Of a DNA stretch of 64,000 nt, positions 27,377 through 35,933 are shown piece after piece (position 1 is the first letter of the stretch; every line of letters starts with the position of its first letter). The DNA is from Chitinophagaceae bacterium UBA1953. Lineage in GTDB: Bacteria > Bacteroidota > Bacteroidia > Chitinophagales > Chitinophagaceae. The DNA is taken from contig DDEN01000056.1 of assembly GCA_002336115.1 (NCBI GenBank), positions 440,377-504,376 on the forward strand, given 5' to 3'. The notes under the pieces are model-generated. The model saw only the letters and a program-made list of their open reading frames with translations. It had not been told where the DNA came from and did no database searches. A program made the position numbers and the translations under genes.

Positions 27377-28301
27377 GTTATAAGCAGGCAGAAAATTAAA
27401 AGGAAAAGTAAAAACTGTTGTAACAACCCGTATAAAGCGAATAAAGTTGCTTCCTGTTAAAACAGATCCCCTTGACTTTTACTTTTTGCTACCCAAAACA
27501 GGTATCTTTTTTAAAGTCGTACATAAAGCCATTTCTTCGCTCTTTCTTCCCCTCCGCTTCGCTTCTTCTCTATGTCTTGTTCGCTCCAGAGCGAAGAAAG
27601 AGCGAAGAAAGAGCGAAGAAAACACGAAGAAGATAGCGCAAAGACAATAGCCAGGCGGGGAACAGGCTGAATGCAGAATGCGGGATGCCAAAGGCTGAAG
27701 GCGAAATGCTGAATTCGCAAAACCATAGACCAACGGTCATCGATCAACAGCTAACAATCTTAACCTGATATTTTTTTATTATAATCATCTGTAATATCTT
27801 AGAACGGCAAAACCCTTGAAACGATGGCACCTTACCAACAAATAACCCACCGGGGCAGGCAAACCGAAAACACGGGTGCAGAAAGGTGACAGCTATGTAA
27901 AAGCAATAACAACGATAATAGAATCAATATACTTGTGCCTGAAGAAAGTTGAGTGGAAAGAAGGGTAACATGAATTAGCTAAGTGCTGATGAAATGTGTG
28001 CAAACGAATAGAAGCATTTGCGAAAGTTTACAATCTGTATTTGTGAAATCAGTTTTTTTAAATACAATTGTAAACAGGTATCGATAACCAGAGTATAACA
28101 ACTGAAGACAAAAGTTTATCGATATGAAACCTTCGTTTATTTATGCGTTGGTTGAAGCGGCTTTGATAGTCTGCTGTTCAACTTTTTTGTTTTTGCAGGT
28201 GCATCTTTTTTAAGTCTTTAGCGCTTTTACGGGTGCATAAAAGGCTTAACACTTGACCTAACCTGTAAAAGAACTAAAGCATTATTTATTAAACTTTGCT
28301 T
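27377..28301. other. 925-bp region without a convincing gene
   Basis: Both strands were read and no ORF looks coding. It contains a compound inverted/tandem repeat (27533-27621), a run of degenerate words (ATGCAGAATGC, GGCTGAAGGC, GAAATGCTGAA) at 27666-27712 followed by CATAGACCAACGGTCATCGATC, an 8-bp inverted pair ATCGATAA / TTATCGAT at 28080 and 28116, and an AT-rich stretch up to the next gene. It may be the scar of lost genes. No transposase fragment or tRNA was recognised. Confidence 0.5.
27533..27621. repeat. Compound inverted and tandem repeat (GAGCGAAGAAA x3)
   Basis: Three exact copies of the 11-mer GAGCGAAGAAA at 27589, 27600 and 27611. Their complement TTCTTCGCTCTTTCTTC lies at 27533-27549, giving a 17-bp perfect arm with 27593-27609. 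Inside, TTCGCTC CA GAGCGAA (27580-27595) forms a separate 7-bp hairpin. Alternative foldings are mutually exclusive. Confidence 0.75.
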
Positions 28302-29000
28302 ATGAAAATTTTAGAAATAATCCTTCTTCTTGTGTTAGCTGTTTTTTCTGCAATAACTGCTTCGAAGTGGGAAAAGCTAACTAAAATAAAAAAGGCCTTT
28401 GTTGTTGTTGCAATTTTTGCTGCATTTGTTATTGCTTGGAATGCTTTTCAAAACTGGAGAAAAGAACGCCTTGTAGAAAATATTAATGCAACTTTTGGTA
28501 ATATTAAAGATTTGGAAGGCGCAATTATACCATCACTCCAAATTGGTGAAAATGGTGCAACTTTCATTTTAACCAATGGTGTTTTTAATTTTACGCCATT
28601 TGGTCAATTAATAAAATTGTACGTAAAAGATAATAGGCTTTTCGTAACGACTATCATTAGACAACGTGATGCAAAAATTATTGCTGCCATACACGAAAAT
28701 AATTGGGAATTGGTAGATAACGATTATGACTATAACAATGACAAAACCGCTTTAGAAGTTGTAACCAAAGGAGACCATAAAGTTTACTTTCAGGTTGAAT
28801 TAAAAAAAGGCGTAGCACATATATCAGGACTATTATTTTCTGAGAATGGTAATGGCGTATACTTTTACAATCCACCAAATACGTCTGGAAGCTACATGAC
28901 TGTAATTACTCCTAATACAGACTTTGTATTGCCAGAGAATTTTCTATCACCAATCTTTAAATATCCAAGAGGTAAATATTTTGGTGAGAGAAATAAATAA
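28302..29000 (+). CDS. Orphan membrane-anchored protein of unknown function
   Basis: 232 residues from the ATG at 28302 (a TTG two codons earlier is in frame). Two closely spaced N-terminal helices (ILEIILLLVLAVFSAITA and KAFVVVAIFAAFVIAWNAF) are followed by a soluble domain of about 180 residues, mixed alpha/beta (IPSLQIGENGATFILTNGVF, KLYVKDNRLFVTTIIR, DHKVYFQVELKKGVAHISG). The end PKYPRG-like segment (FKYPRGKYFGERNK) is basic. Similar small proteins with two helices plus a beta domain are common orphans in Bacteroidota. The gene is more AT-rich than its neighbours and sits in a gene-poor stretch, which suggests acquisition (inference). Confidence 0.65.
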   Translation: MKILEIILLLVLAVFSAITASKWEKLTKIKKAFVVVAIFAAFVIAWNAFQNWRKERLVENINATFGNIKDLEGAIIPSLQIGENGATFILTNGVFNFTPFGQLIKLYVKDNRLFVTTIIRQRDAKIIAAIHENNWELVDNDYDYNNDKTALEVVTKGDHKVYFQVELKKGVAHISGLLFSENGNGVYFYNPPNTSGSYMTVITPNTDFVLPENFLSPIFKYPRGKYFGERNK

Positions 29001-29175
29001 TTCATTTGTTATTTTATCCTTTTGCTAAACCCAGCTATCCTTATTTTTCCAAATAGCAAAAGCTAGTAGTAGTAAAAGATGAGCAATGGTTAAAAGTTGA
29101 GAGCTGTCGGTAATTTGCAATTACAGATAGGATTGAATAAAAAACAAAATAAATAATAAAGAAAAATTTACAACT

Positions 29176-29307
29176 ATGATTTTCCTGGGATTGATATTCG
29201 TCTATTTTCTGCTTCCTGCAGCTATTGTAATGATTTTGTATTACACCATCAAAGCAGATGTTAGAAATGCAATCATTGAAGCACGTAATGACAGGTCAAA
29301 TTGGTGA
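29176..29307 (+). CDS. Small membrane protein, 43 residues
   Basis: ATG at 29176 to TGA at 29305-29307 encodes 43 residues: one strong membrane helix (IFLGLIFVYFLLPAAIVMIL) followed by a charged tail (YYTIKADVRNAIIEARNDRS). The helix-plus-amphipathic-tail layout and codon use look like a real small protein, but there is no homology evidence. It lies 175 bp after the orphan membrane gene on the same strand. Confidence 0.45.
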   Translation: MIFLGLIFVYFLLPAAIVMILYYTIKADVRNAIIEARNDRSNW

Positions 29308-29667
29308 TTGATGAACGTTTTTAAAAACGAATTAAATATTTAAATATCACCTTTGACCCTGTTTGCATAACCGTTGTCATTGCTGTGTCGCCCGACCAAC
29401 CACACAATCAATAAAGCTGGACAATGGTATATAGTCGTTGGTCAGAGACACAACGACGGCGGGCAGTTTGTTCATCTTTCAACTTCTGCCTTTAATTTCA
29501 TCAACAAATGCTACTGGCTCAAATCTTAAACACGGTCACTTGTGTATTTTCCATGCAGCAATCTCTTTAATTTCAGTATAAAAAGATTGGAATAAAAATA
29601 GCAGGCTCATTAAACTATTACGTAGTTAATTTGTCTTACTGCAAAGAATTGATGAACTAAAAGCAAT
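29308..29667. other. 360-bp intergenic region with nested inverted repeats
   Basis: No coding frame seen. GTGTCGCCCGACCAAC (29385-29400) faces GTTGGTCAGAGACAC (29437-29451) as imperfect arms. GTCGTTG / CAACGAC (29434-29440, 29451-29457) makes a competing 7-bp hairpin. The rest is AT-rich leader of the hydrolase gene. Confidence 0.45.
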
Positions 29668-30915
29668 ATGAGATTTATTTACCTGTTCCTGGTTGTACTA
29701 ACCGTATCCCTTCATACAAGCGCACAGACTTATACCGGCCCTATCCCTAAACCCGCAGGTGGTTATGGCTCCGATGGTTCCTATAACGTAGCTACAGTAT
29801 CATTTGCCAATCCTTATTTTTCCGGGCATGATATTGTCATCTATTATCCGGCAGGTATAACTTCTGCCGTTCCGGTCATTTTTTACAGCCATGCTTATGG
29901 AGGAAACGATCCTTCCAATATTTCCGGGTTCCTGAATTTTGTTGCTAAAAAAGGGTATGCAGTTGTGTTTGTTCCTTACCAGACAACCGGTGTAACTGTT
30001 CCCGACCGTTACACAAATCTGCTGAATGGTTTTATACAGGCAGCCCGTAGCTACCCCAATATAATTGATACAACAAAAGTTGGTTTTGCGGGGCATTCTT
30101 TTGGAGGTGGAGCAGTTTTTGCCAATGCTTATTATTGCTTTACTCAACTCAATTGGGGCAGTTCAGGGCGTTTCATTTTTTCTATGGCTCAATGGTACAG
30201 CTACAATATTTCGCAGGCTGAACTGCAATCATTTCCTGCTGATGTAAAACTGTTAACCATCGTTTATGAAGACGATACTACCAACGATCAGCGGATGGCA
30301 AATGATATTTTCAATACTATTAATATTCCTGCATCGGAGAAAGATTATTTACGTGTAAAGTCAGATACAATCAGCGGCTATATTTATACGGCCGATCATG
30401 TTGTGCCTAACAATTCTGCCTTTAATGCGTTGGATTATTATGCTTATTACCGGCTCATTGATGCCATGTGCGATTATGTTTTCAATGGCAGCCTGGCGGG
30501 AAAAGATGTGGCATTGGGAAATGGCAGCGTAAACCAGGTATCAATGCCTGGAGGTATGCATAATTTAATACAGAGTGATGCCCCCACATTTACAAAACTG
30601 CAAAGTGTATTCCTGTTTCCGTGCAGTTCATCTGAAAACCCACGTATAGATCATTGCGATGAAGTGATTACTGCTGTAGAATCGCCTGAAAGCAAAACAA
30701 AGATTTCAGTGTTTCCCAATCCTGCCAGTTCATTCTTTTATGTAAATACCACTAAAGCAATTACAGAAATTGAAATTTATAATCAGCAGGGACAGCTTGT
30801 AAAAAAATCAAATAGAAAAGATATTTCTGTTAGTGAATTACCTTCCGGGCTGTACCTGGTAAAGATCAGTTTTACTGATAGAAGTTTACAGGTTAAGAAA
30901 ATAATAAAGGACTGA
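29668..30915 (+). CDS. T9SS-exported alpha/beta hydrolase (chlorophyllase/dienelactone hydrolase-like)
   Basis: 415 residues. Signal peptide (FIYLFLVVLTVSLHTSAQ), then about 25-335 an alpha/beta hydrolase: oxyanion segment VIFYSHAYGG, nucleophile elbow GHSFGGG with Ser at about 145, likely Asp in IVYEDDTTN and His in TADHVVPNN. The last 75 residues form a type A T9SS sorting domain (SVFPNPASSFFYVN, ISVSELPSGLYLVKISF). The enzyme should therefore be secreted or surface-attached. The core resembles the group that includes chlorophyllases, dienelactone hydrolases and polyester hydrolases, and the substrate cannot be read from the sequence. It is monocistronic and converges with the LytTR regulator 45 bp away. 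Confidence 0.85.
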   Translation: MRFIYLFLVVLTVSLHTSAQTYTGPIPKPAGGYGSDGSYNVATVSFANPYFSGHDIVIYYPAGITSAVPVIFYSHAYGGNDPSNISGFLNFVAKKGYAVVFVPYQTTGVTVPDRYTNLLNGFIQAARSYPNIIDTTKVGFAGHSFGGGAVFANAYYCFTQLNWGSSGRFIFSMAQWYSYNISQAELQSFPADVKLLTIVYEDDTTNDQRMANDIFNTINIPASEKDYLRVKSDTISGYIYTADHVVPNNSAFNALDYYAYYRLIDAMCDYVFNGSLAGKDVALGNGSVNQVSMPGGMHNLIQSDAPTFTKLQSVFLFPCSSSENPRIDHCDEVITAVESPESKTKISVFPNPASSFFYVNTTKAITEIEIYNQQGQLVKKSNRKDISVSELPSGLYLVKISFTDRSLQVKKIIKD

Positions 30916-30960
30916 TACCTGCTGTTGTTTTTGTTTAAAATGCAGTTGAAATAAACTATT

Positions 30961-31665
30961 TTATTTCTTCATCCGGCTGATAAAATTGTTTTTATAAGAA
31001 CGCCCGATAGAAAACTCTTTCCCATTTTTCAGTTTAACAGAGTTACTGGTAAATTCAGAAATTGTACTGAAGGCGATGATATAACTTTTGTGAATGCGGA
31101 TAAACTGATCGTGTGGCAGATTTTTCTCTAATTCTTTCAAAGCAGCAAGAGTTATATGTGCTTTTTCCGTTGTATGAATTTTTACATATTCATTCAGGCC
31201 CTCTATATACAGGATGTCTTCAATCTGTAATTTCAGTATCCGGTAGTCTGCTTTAATAATCAGGTGTTTCTTCTCTTCCGGTTTTTGCTGTGATTTCATT
31301 TCTCTGAGCTGCAGATATTCTGTTGCTTTGTTAATGGCTTTCTGAAACCGGTCGAACGACATTGGTTTAACCAAATAATCAAGTACATCAAGCTCATAAG
31401 CTTTTACAGCAAAATCATGTCGGGCAGTGGTGAATATAACCAATGGTGGCTGCTCAAGTTGTTTTAGCAGTTCAAAGCCATTAAGGTAGGGCATTTGTAT
31501 ATCAAGCAACAGCAGATCAATATTGTTGGTTTGCAAAAACTGCAATGCTTTTTGAGAATCAGTAAAGGTTTCAACTACAGTAAGGGCTTCAGTTTTTAAA
31601 GCATATTCTTTCAATACCCTCACCGCAAGATATTCATCGTCCACTATAATACATTTTATGTTCAT
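30961..31665 (-). CDS. LytTR-family response regulator
   Basis: 234 residues: receiver at about 1-120 with DD at 9-10, Asp55 in LLLLDIQMP and Lys in YLVKPMSFD, then a LytTR DNA-binding domain at about 135-232 (ILYIEGLNEYVKIHT, LPHDQFIRIHKSYII, GKEFSIGRSYK). These regulators bind direct repeats through a beta-type fold. The start overlaps the stop of the LytS-type kinase gene (ATGA), so the pair is translationally coupled. Target unknown; the divergent hydroxylase gene beyond the kinase is a candidate. Confidence 0.93.
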   Translation of the reverse strand: MNIKCIIVDDEYLAVRVLKEYALKTEALTVVETFTDSQKALQFLQTNNIDLLLLDIQMPYLNGFELLKQLEQPPLVIFTTARHDFAVKAYELDVLDYLVKPMSFDRFQKAINKATEYLQLREMKSQQKPEEKKHLIIKADYRILKLQIEDILYIEGLNEYVKIHTTEKAHITLAALKELEKNLPHDQFIRIHKSYIIAFSTISEFTSNSVKLKNGKEFSIGRSYKNNFISRMKK

Positions 31666-32693
31666 TGTGTTATAATGTTAAGTGTTAACGTGAATAGCTT
31701 TTCTTCATCATCAATAATCAGTTTATACTTTTCCGGATAAGCCAGTTGTAAACGCTTTTGAATATTTACTAATCCAATGCCGCCATCTTCTGATTGAACA
31801 GGCTTTATGGCTTTTGTATTTTGTATAGTAATCTGAATATTGCTGTTTTGTTCAGTAATGTTTATTCTTACCATTGCTGAAGTGGATATGCCAAGCCCAG
31901 AATGTTTAACTGCGTTTTCAACTAAAGGCAGCAGCAGCAGCGGTTCAATTACTGTTGTTTCATTTTCTATATTGTAAACAAAAGTGATGTTCTGCTTCCA
32001 CTCCGATTTTAACTGGTAAAGCTCAATAAAAGCCCTGATGGCATCAGCTTCTTTTATTATCTGCACCCGTTCATGACTATCGTACAATAAATAACGGAGC
32101 AGATGAGAAAGCTTCATTAAAGCTTCAGGAGCATTGTCTGATTTTATGAGCACCAGCGAATAAATATTATTAATAGTGTTAAATAAGAAGTGAGGGCTCA
32201 TTTGTGTTTTCAGAAAACGCAGTTCGGTTTCCAATTGAAGCTTCTCAAGTTCAGCTATTTTAGATTTTGTTTTTTCGTTGCTGATGGCAAGCTTTAATAA
32301 AGAAGAAATCAATACAATGGATAATTCTGAAAAAAGGATCATTCCTATCATGCCCATGCGGCCTGCAAAACGGAAAGCCAGAGGCGCAGGTACAATTACA
32401 AACTGTTGTTCGATGTAATACCGAATGGGTGTAATGATCAATAAAAAAATCAATAACCCAGTAAACGCATGTGCATACTGTTTTCTTTCATAATACCGGG
32501 GTATAAGGAAAGAGTAACATACGTAAAAATTAACTAAGTGGCAAAGTAACACAAGCGAAGAGCGCAGGAGAGCTGTTTTCCATTCATAGCTGAAAGTGGA
32601 TATATAAATCACAAAGCCAAGTGAAAACAACCAGAAAGCTGCCTGTACCAGAAAGTCGAATGATATAAAGGACTTACGCCTGTGCATCTCCAT
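31662..32693 (-). CDS. LytS/YehU-type sensor histidine kinase
   Basis: 343 residues from the ATG at 32693; the frame extends to a TTG at 32726, and an ATG at 32687 is also possible. Four membrane helices fill about 10-150. The His_kinase domain (PF06580) follows with the phospho-accepting His in MSPHFLFNTINNIYSL, then LSHLLRYLLYDS, and a HATPase_c at about 245-340 (PLVENAVKHSG, GIGLVNIQKRL). There is no dedicated periplasmic domain, so sensing is probably through the membrane part. ATGA overlap with the LytTR regulator. Divergent from the fatty acid hydroxylase gene across 150 bp. Confidence 0.92.
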   Translation of the reverse strand: MEMHRRKSFISFDFLVQAAFWLFSLGFVIYISTFSYEWKTALLRSSLVLLCHLVNFYVCYSFLIPRYYERKQYAHAFTGLLIFLLIITPIRYYIEQQFVIVPAPLAFRFAGRMGMIGMILFSELSIVLISSLLKLAISNEKTKSKIAELEKLQLETELRFLKTQMSPHFLFNTINNIYSLVLIKSDNAPEALMKLSHLLRYLLYDSHERVQIIKEADAIRAFIELYQLKSEWKQNITFVYNIENETTVIEPLLLLPLVENAVKHSGLGISTSAMVRINITEQNSNIQITIQNTKAIKPVQSEDGGIGLVNIQKRLQLAYPEKYKLIIDDEEKLFTLTLNIITQ

Positions 32694-32843
32694 TTCCAAA
32701 TTTAATAAAGATGTTGCGACTGCCAAGTGAAAAGGTCGTTGGCTGAAATAATTGTGCAGTTGGCTGAAAATACATTCTGTATGATATAACTCCGGTACAA
32801 TGAAACAGTCATATCTGTGTTACTGACAAAAAATATTAATAGT

Positions 32844-33647
32844 ATGCTTTATTCTGGAAATATATGGTTCGCTTTTGCTGCTTCGTCTTTACGCTATCTT
32901 TTCTTTGCAGGTATAGCTTATCTTTTTTTCTACGTGTGGAAGAAGAAGGCAATGTTCCGTTATAAAATTCAGAAACAGTTTCCCGGAGCAAAGGCTGTTA
33001 CAACAGAAATAAAATATTCGTTGCTCACTGCACAGATATTTGCTGTTGTAATTTACCTCTTTGTATTTGGCCCTGTTAGTGCATACACGCAGATATATAC
33101 TGACATACATGCCCGGTCGTTGTGGTATTTTTTCTTCAGTATCGTTGTAATCATTTTTTTACATGACACCTATTTTTACTGGACACACAGGTTAATGCAC
33201 TGGAAAAAAATATTTCCGTATGTGCATCATATTCATCACCGCAGTCATAACCCAACACCGTGGGCTGCATTCTCATTTCATCCATTGGAAGCACTGATTG
33301 AGATTGGTATTATTCCCCTTGTTGTTTTGATAATACCGGTACACCCGTTTGCTTTGGCTGTATTTGGCTTGTATATGATTGTGCTGAATGTTATTGGTCA
33401 TCTCGGGTATGAAATCTTTCCTGTTCAATTTATCCGGCATCCTTTTTTTAAATGGATGAATACATCCACACATCATAACATGCACCACCATTTCAGTAAA
33501 TGTAATTACGGCTTATACTTTAATCTGTGGGATCGTTTGCTCAATACCAATCACAGCAAATATGAAGAGGAATTTACCAGAGTGGTAAAAAAAGCAAAAG
33601 ATGAAAAGAACGTAACTGCTACAGATAGCCATTCATTTTCTATTTAA
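32844..33647 (+). CDS. Fatty acid hydroxylase/sterol desaturase superfamily membrane protein
   Basis: 267 residues from the ATG at 32844; a GTG 27 bp upstream is in frame. Several membrane helices frame the di-iron histidine clusters HDTYFYWTHRLMH, HHIHHRSHN and STHHNMHHHF, the full set for this superfamily. Members hydroxylate or desaturate lipids such as sterols, carotenoids and fatty acids using oxygen. Substrate not predictable here. The position opposite a LytS/LytTR system suggests control by it. Downstream lipoprotein gene starts 47 bp later. Confidence 0.9.
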   Translation: MLYSGNIWFAFAASSLRYLFFAGIAYLFFYVWKKKAMFRYKIQKQFPGAKAVTTEIKYSLLTAQIFAVVIYLFVFGPVSAYTQIYTDIHARSLWYFFFSIVVIIFLHDTYFYWTHRLMHWKKIFPYVHHIHHRSHNPTPWAAFSFHPLEALIEIGIIPLVVLIIPVHPFALAVFGLYMIVLNVIGHLGYEIFPVQFIRHPFFKWMNTSTHHNMHHHFSKCNYGLYFNLWDRLLNTNHSKYEEEFTRVVKKAKDEKNVTATDSHSFSI

Positions 33648-33694
33648 TCATAAACAATCAATTATTCATTACCATGAAACAGAAAACAACAATC

Positions 33695-34522
33695 ATGAAA
33701 AAAATCGGACTTTTAAGCCTTGCAACTGCTCTTGTATTTGTAGCCTGTAAAAAGGATAAGAGCTCTTCCGATTCTGCAGAACAGAATGAAGCACTGGCGC
33801 TTTCAGCAGCAAGCAGTAATTCAGAGTCTCTTTATGATGACGCATTTGATCTTGTATTGCAGGATGGCGAAAGCAATAATGTAGCCGGCAGAGAATACTA
33901 TTCTGCAAGAGTTTCAAGTTGTGCTGTGGTTACATTAACACCGGCTGACCTGAATACTTATCCCAAAACAATGTCACTTGATTTTGGTTCAGGTTGTACG
34001 AGTTCAAACGGTGTAACACGAAAGGGAAAAATTACAGCAACCATGAGTGGCCGCATCCGTACAGCAGGTACAACCATTTCCCTGAGCTTTGAAAATTTTT
34101 ATATCAACGGATATAAATTAGAAGGCACTTACACCATTACAAATAATGGCGGCACCGGTTTAAACTTTACCACGCAGGTAACTAATGGAAAAGTTACTTA
34201 CCCCGATGCTACAACATGGTATAGTTACTCAGGTACACACACACTTGCTCAAACTGCCGGCAGCAGTACAGTAACATTTGCCGATGATAATTTTTCTGTA
34301 ACAGGTAACAATACTGCTGCTTCATCTGCAGGTAAAAGCCTTACGGTTAATATCATAACACCACTTGTTAAAAATGCCGGTTGCCTGAATATTTCTTCAG
34401 GTGTAGAACAGTTTAAATATGGTGTTATTTCCGGTTCGCTTGATTTTGGTAACGGTACTTGCGATAACCAGGCGCTGCTGACTGTAGGGCCATCAAGTCA
34501 AACAATTACATTGCCGAGATAA
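33695..34522 (+). CDS. Lipoprotein with beta-rich repeats of unknown function
   Basis: 275 residues from the ATG at 33695 (an ATG at 33674 adds seven residues). Lipobox FVAC within KKIGLLSLATALVFVACKKD, then an acidic/serine spacer. The mature part is all beta: SGCTSSNGVTRKGKITATMSG-type strands, FENFYINGYKLEGTYTITN, VTNGKVTYPDATTW and a C-terminal GSLDFGNGTCDNQALLTVG with two conserved-looking cysteines. I have seen this layout in uncharacterised Bacteroidota lipoproteins but cannot name a function. Terminator follows. Confidence 0.75.
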   Translation: MKKIGLLSLATALVFVACKKDKSSSDSAEQNEALALSAASSNSESLYDDAFDLVLQDGESNNVAGREYYSARVSSCAVVTLTPADLNTYPKTMSLDFGSGCTSSNGVTRKGKITATMSGRIRTAGTTISLSFENFYINGYKLEGTYTITNNGGTGLNFTTQVTNGKVTYPDATTWYSYSGTHTLAQTAGSSTVTFADDNFSVTGNNTAASSAGKSLTVNIITPLVKNAGCLNISSGVEQFKYGVISGSLDFGNGTCDNQALLTVGPSSQTITLPR

Positions 34523-34540
34523 GAAAAACCAGATATGTTA

Positions 34541-34579
34541 AACAAATAACGGAGCTGTTTGTACAGCTCCGTTTGTTTA
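34541..34579. terminator. Intrinsic terminator between convergent genes
   Basis: Stem ACGGAGCTG / CAGCTCCGT (34549-34557, 34564-34572) with outer AAACAAA / TTTGTTT pairing and TTTGTA loop. It serves the lipoprotein gene and possibly the facing gene. Confidence 0.8.
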
Positions 34580-34600
34580 TCTATGTCATGGAAATGCACA

Positions 34601-35896
34601 TTAAAGCGGCGGTACCGGGCTGCTGAGCCTGCTTACACCACTGCAATTATTTACGCAATTTTTTGATGTTTTGTTTTGAACTGCATTTTCAAGGCATTGT
34701 TGTAAACAGTCTAATTTTTTTTGCTGAAACTGCATGTTGTTAGAAAGCATCTTTACATTGTCGCCAATCACTTCAGTACGTTCATTCAGTTTGTTGATGT
34801 TGTACCAGCTCAGGCATTGACTTACAAGATCACAATAGGTTTCGCCGATCATTTTCGCTTGTTCAAAATAATCGCCTGGAGTGCCGGGAAATTTTTCGCC
34901 TAATAGTTTTTCGTAATTAACAAGCTTGGCCGATTCAAAGAAACTGTTAATGAATAAAATTCCATTGAGTTGTTTTTGAAGTGTGGGCTTGTCGCTGGTA
35001 AGCATATCTGCAATATCTTTATCAGCCATTACACCATTTACAATTCCTTCCATTACATCCACATCTACATTATTGGCCTGGCATTCTTTCAGGAACCATT
35101 GGCGCACAGCAGGGTTTTTCGACTGAAGATAACTCTGCAGTTTTCCGTATATATCTTTTTTAACTTCCGGCTTAAGCGCATTCAGCAGCGCATATTTAAT
35201 AAACATCTGCCCAATGTATTCTTTTGAATTTTCAATTGTATTGTTATAAGCATCTTCCGACAGCTTACCCCATTTTTCAAACTCACCTGTATTGTTGTGT
35301 AATTCTTTTGTATAGTTGCGCAGGTGCGATTGTATGATGTTAATCTGTTTTTTTGTTTTTGCTATTTCAGTGATGGCTTTGCTTATTTCCTGTTCACTGA
35401 TTTTCCGGTTGTATTCTTCAAGCTCTTTTTGTTTTTTTTCATTGTATTTTCTCATCTCTTCATTGTACCGGGCTCTTTCTTTTTCATCTTTTATATATGC
35501 AAGCTGATCTTTTGTGTTTTCAATATTTTTTGTGATTACAGAATTATTGGGCAGGTATTTTTGGGCACGTTCAAAATAGCGTAACGCTTTTTCGTAATTC
35601 TTGGCATTAAAAAACTTCACTCCTTTATCATTGATTTTATTTCCTGTTTCATTTAAAAATTCACTGTAAGCCCTGTCATAATCGGCTTTGGTCATTTGAT
35701 AAGTTGTAGAAGAGGAGGAGCCGGTGCCAACAGCAGATGGAGCCGATGGCATGGGAATATTGGGTTGAAAATCGGTCATACTTCTCAGTTGTCCGTATGC
35801 CGAACCACCTTGTGCATTTGCCTGCATTGTGGAAGTTAATGCAAAGGATAAAATGCACACAGTTTTACAATACTGTAGTATAAAATTAGCTGACAT
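34601..35896 (-). CDS. Exported coiled-coil protein with TPR-like segment
   Basis: 431 residues from the ATG at 35896 (SANFILQYCKTVCILSFALTSTMQANAQ region as signal peptide); the frame extends to 35956 and overlaps the upstream gene there. After a proline/serine-rich stretch comes a TPR-like pair (GVKFFNAKNYEKALRYFERAQKYLPNN), then a long charged coiled coil at about 120-205 (EKERARYNEEMRKYNEKKQK), and helical sections to a cysteine-containing C-terminus (QKKLDCLQQCLENAVQNK, NCVNNCSG). No family recognised. The beta-barrel gene lies just upstream, so the two probably form an envelope pair. Confidence 0.7.
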   Translation of the reverse strand: MSANFILQYCKTVCILSFALTSTMQANAQGGSAYGQLRSMTDFQPNIPMPSAPSAVGTGSSSSTTYQMTKADYDRAYSEFLNETGNKINDKGVKFFNAKNYEKALRYFERAQKYLPNNSVITKNIENTKDQLAYIKDEKERARYNEEMRKYNEKKQKELEEYNRKISEQEISKAITEIAKTKKQINIIQSHLRNYTKELHNNTGEFEKWGKLSEDAYNNTIENSKEYIGQMFIKYALLNALKPEVKKDIYGKLQSYLQSKNPAVRQWFLKECQANNVDVDVMEGIVNGVMADKDIADMLTSDKPTLQKQLNGILFINSFFESAKLVNYEKLLGEKFPGTPGDYFEQAKMIGETYCDLVSQCLSWYNINKLNERTEVIGDNVKMLSNNMQFQQKKLDCLQQCLENAVQNKTSKNCVNNCSGVSRLSSPVPPL

Positions 35897-35933
35897 GATT
35901 TTAGTTTTTAGTTGAATAATAACTAATAAACAA

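Noticed and set aside
27780..28140. Possible degraded mobile intron or transposase remnant
   Set aside because: Translated fragments on both strands match no intron, reverse transcriptase or transposase motif I know; no terminal repeats or target duplication found.
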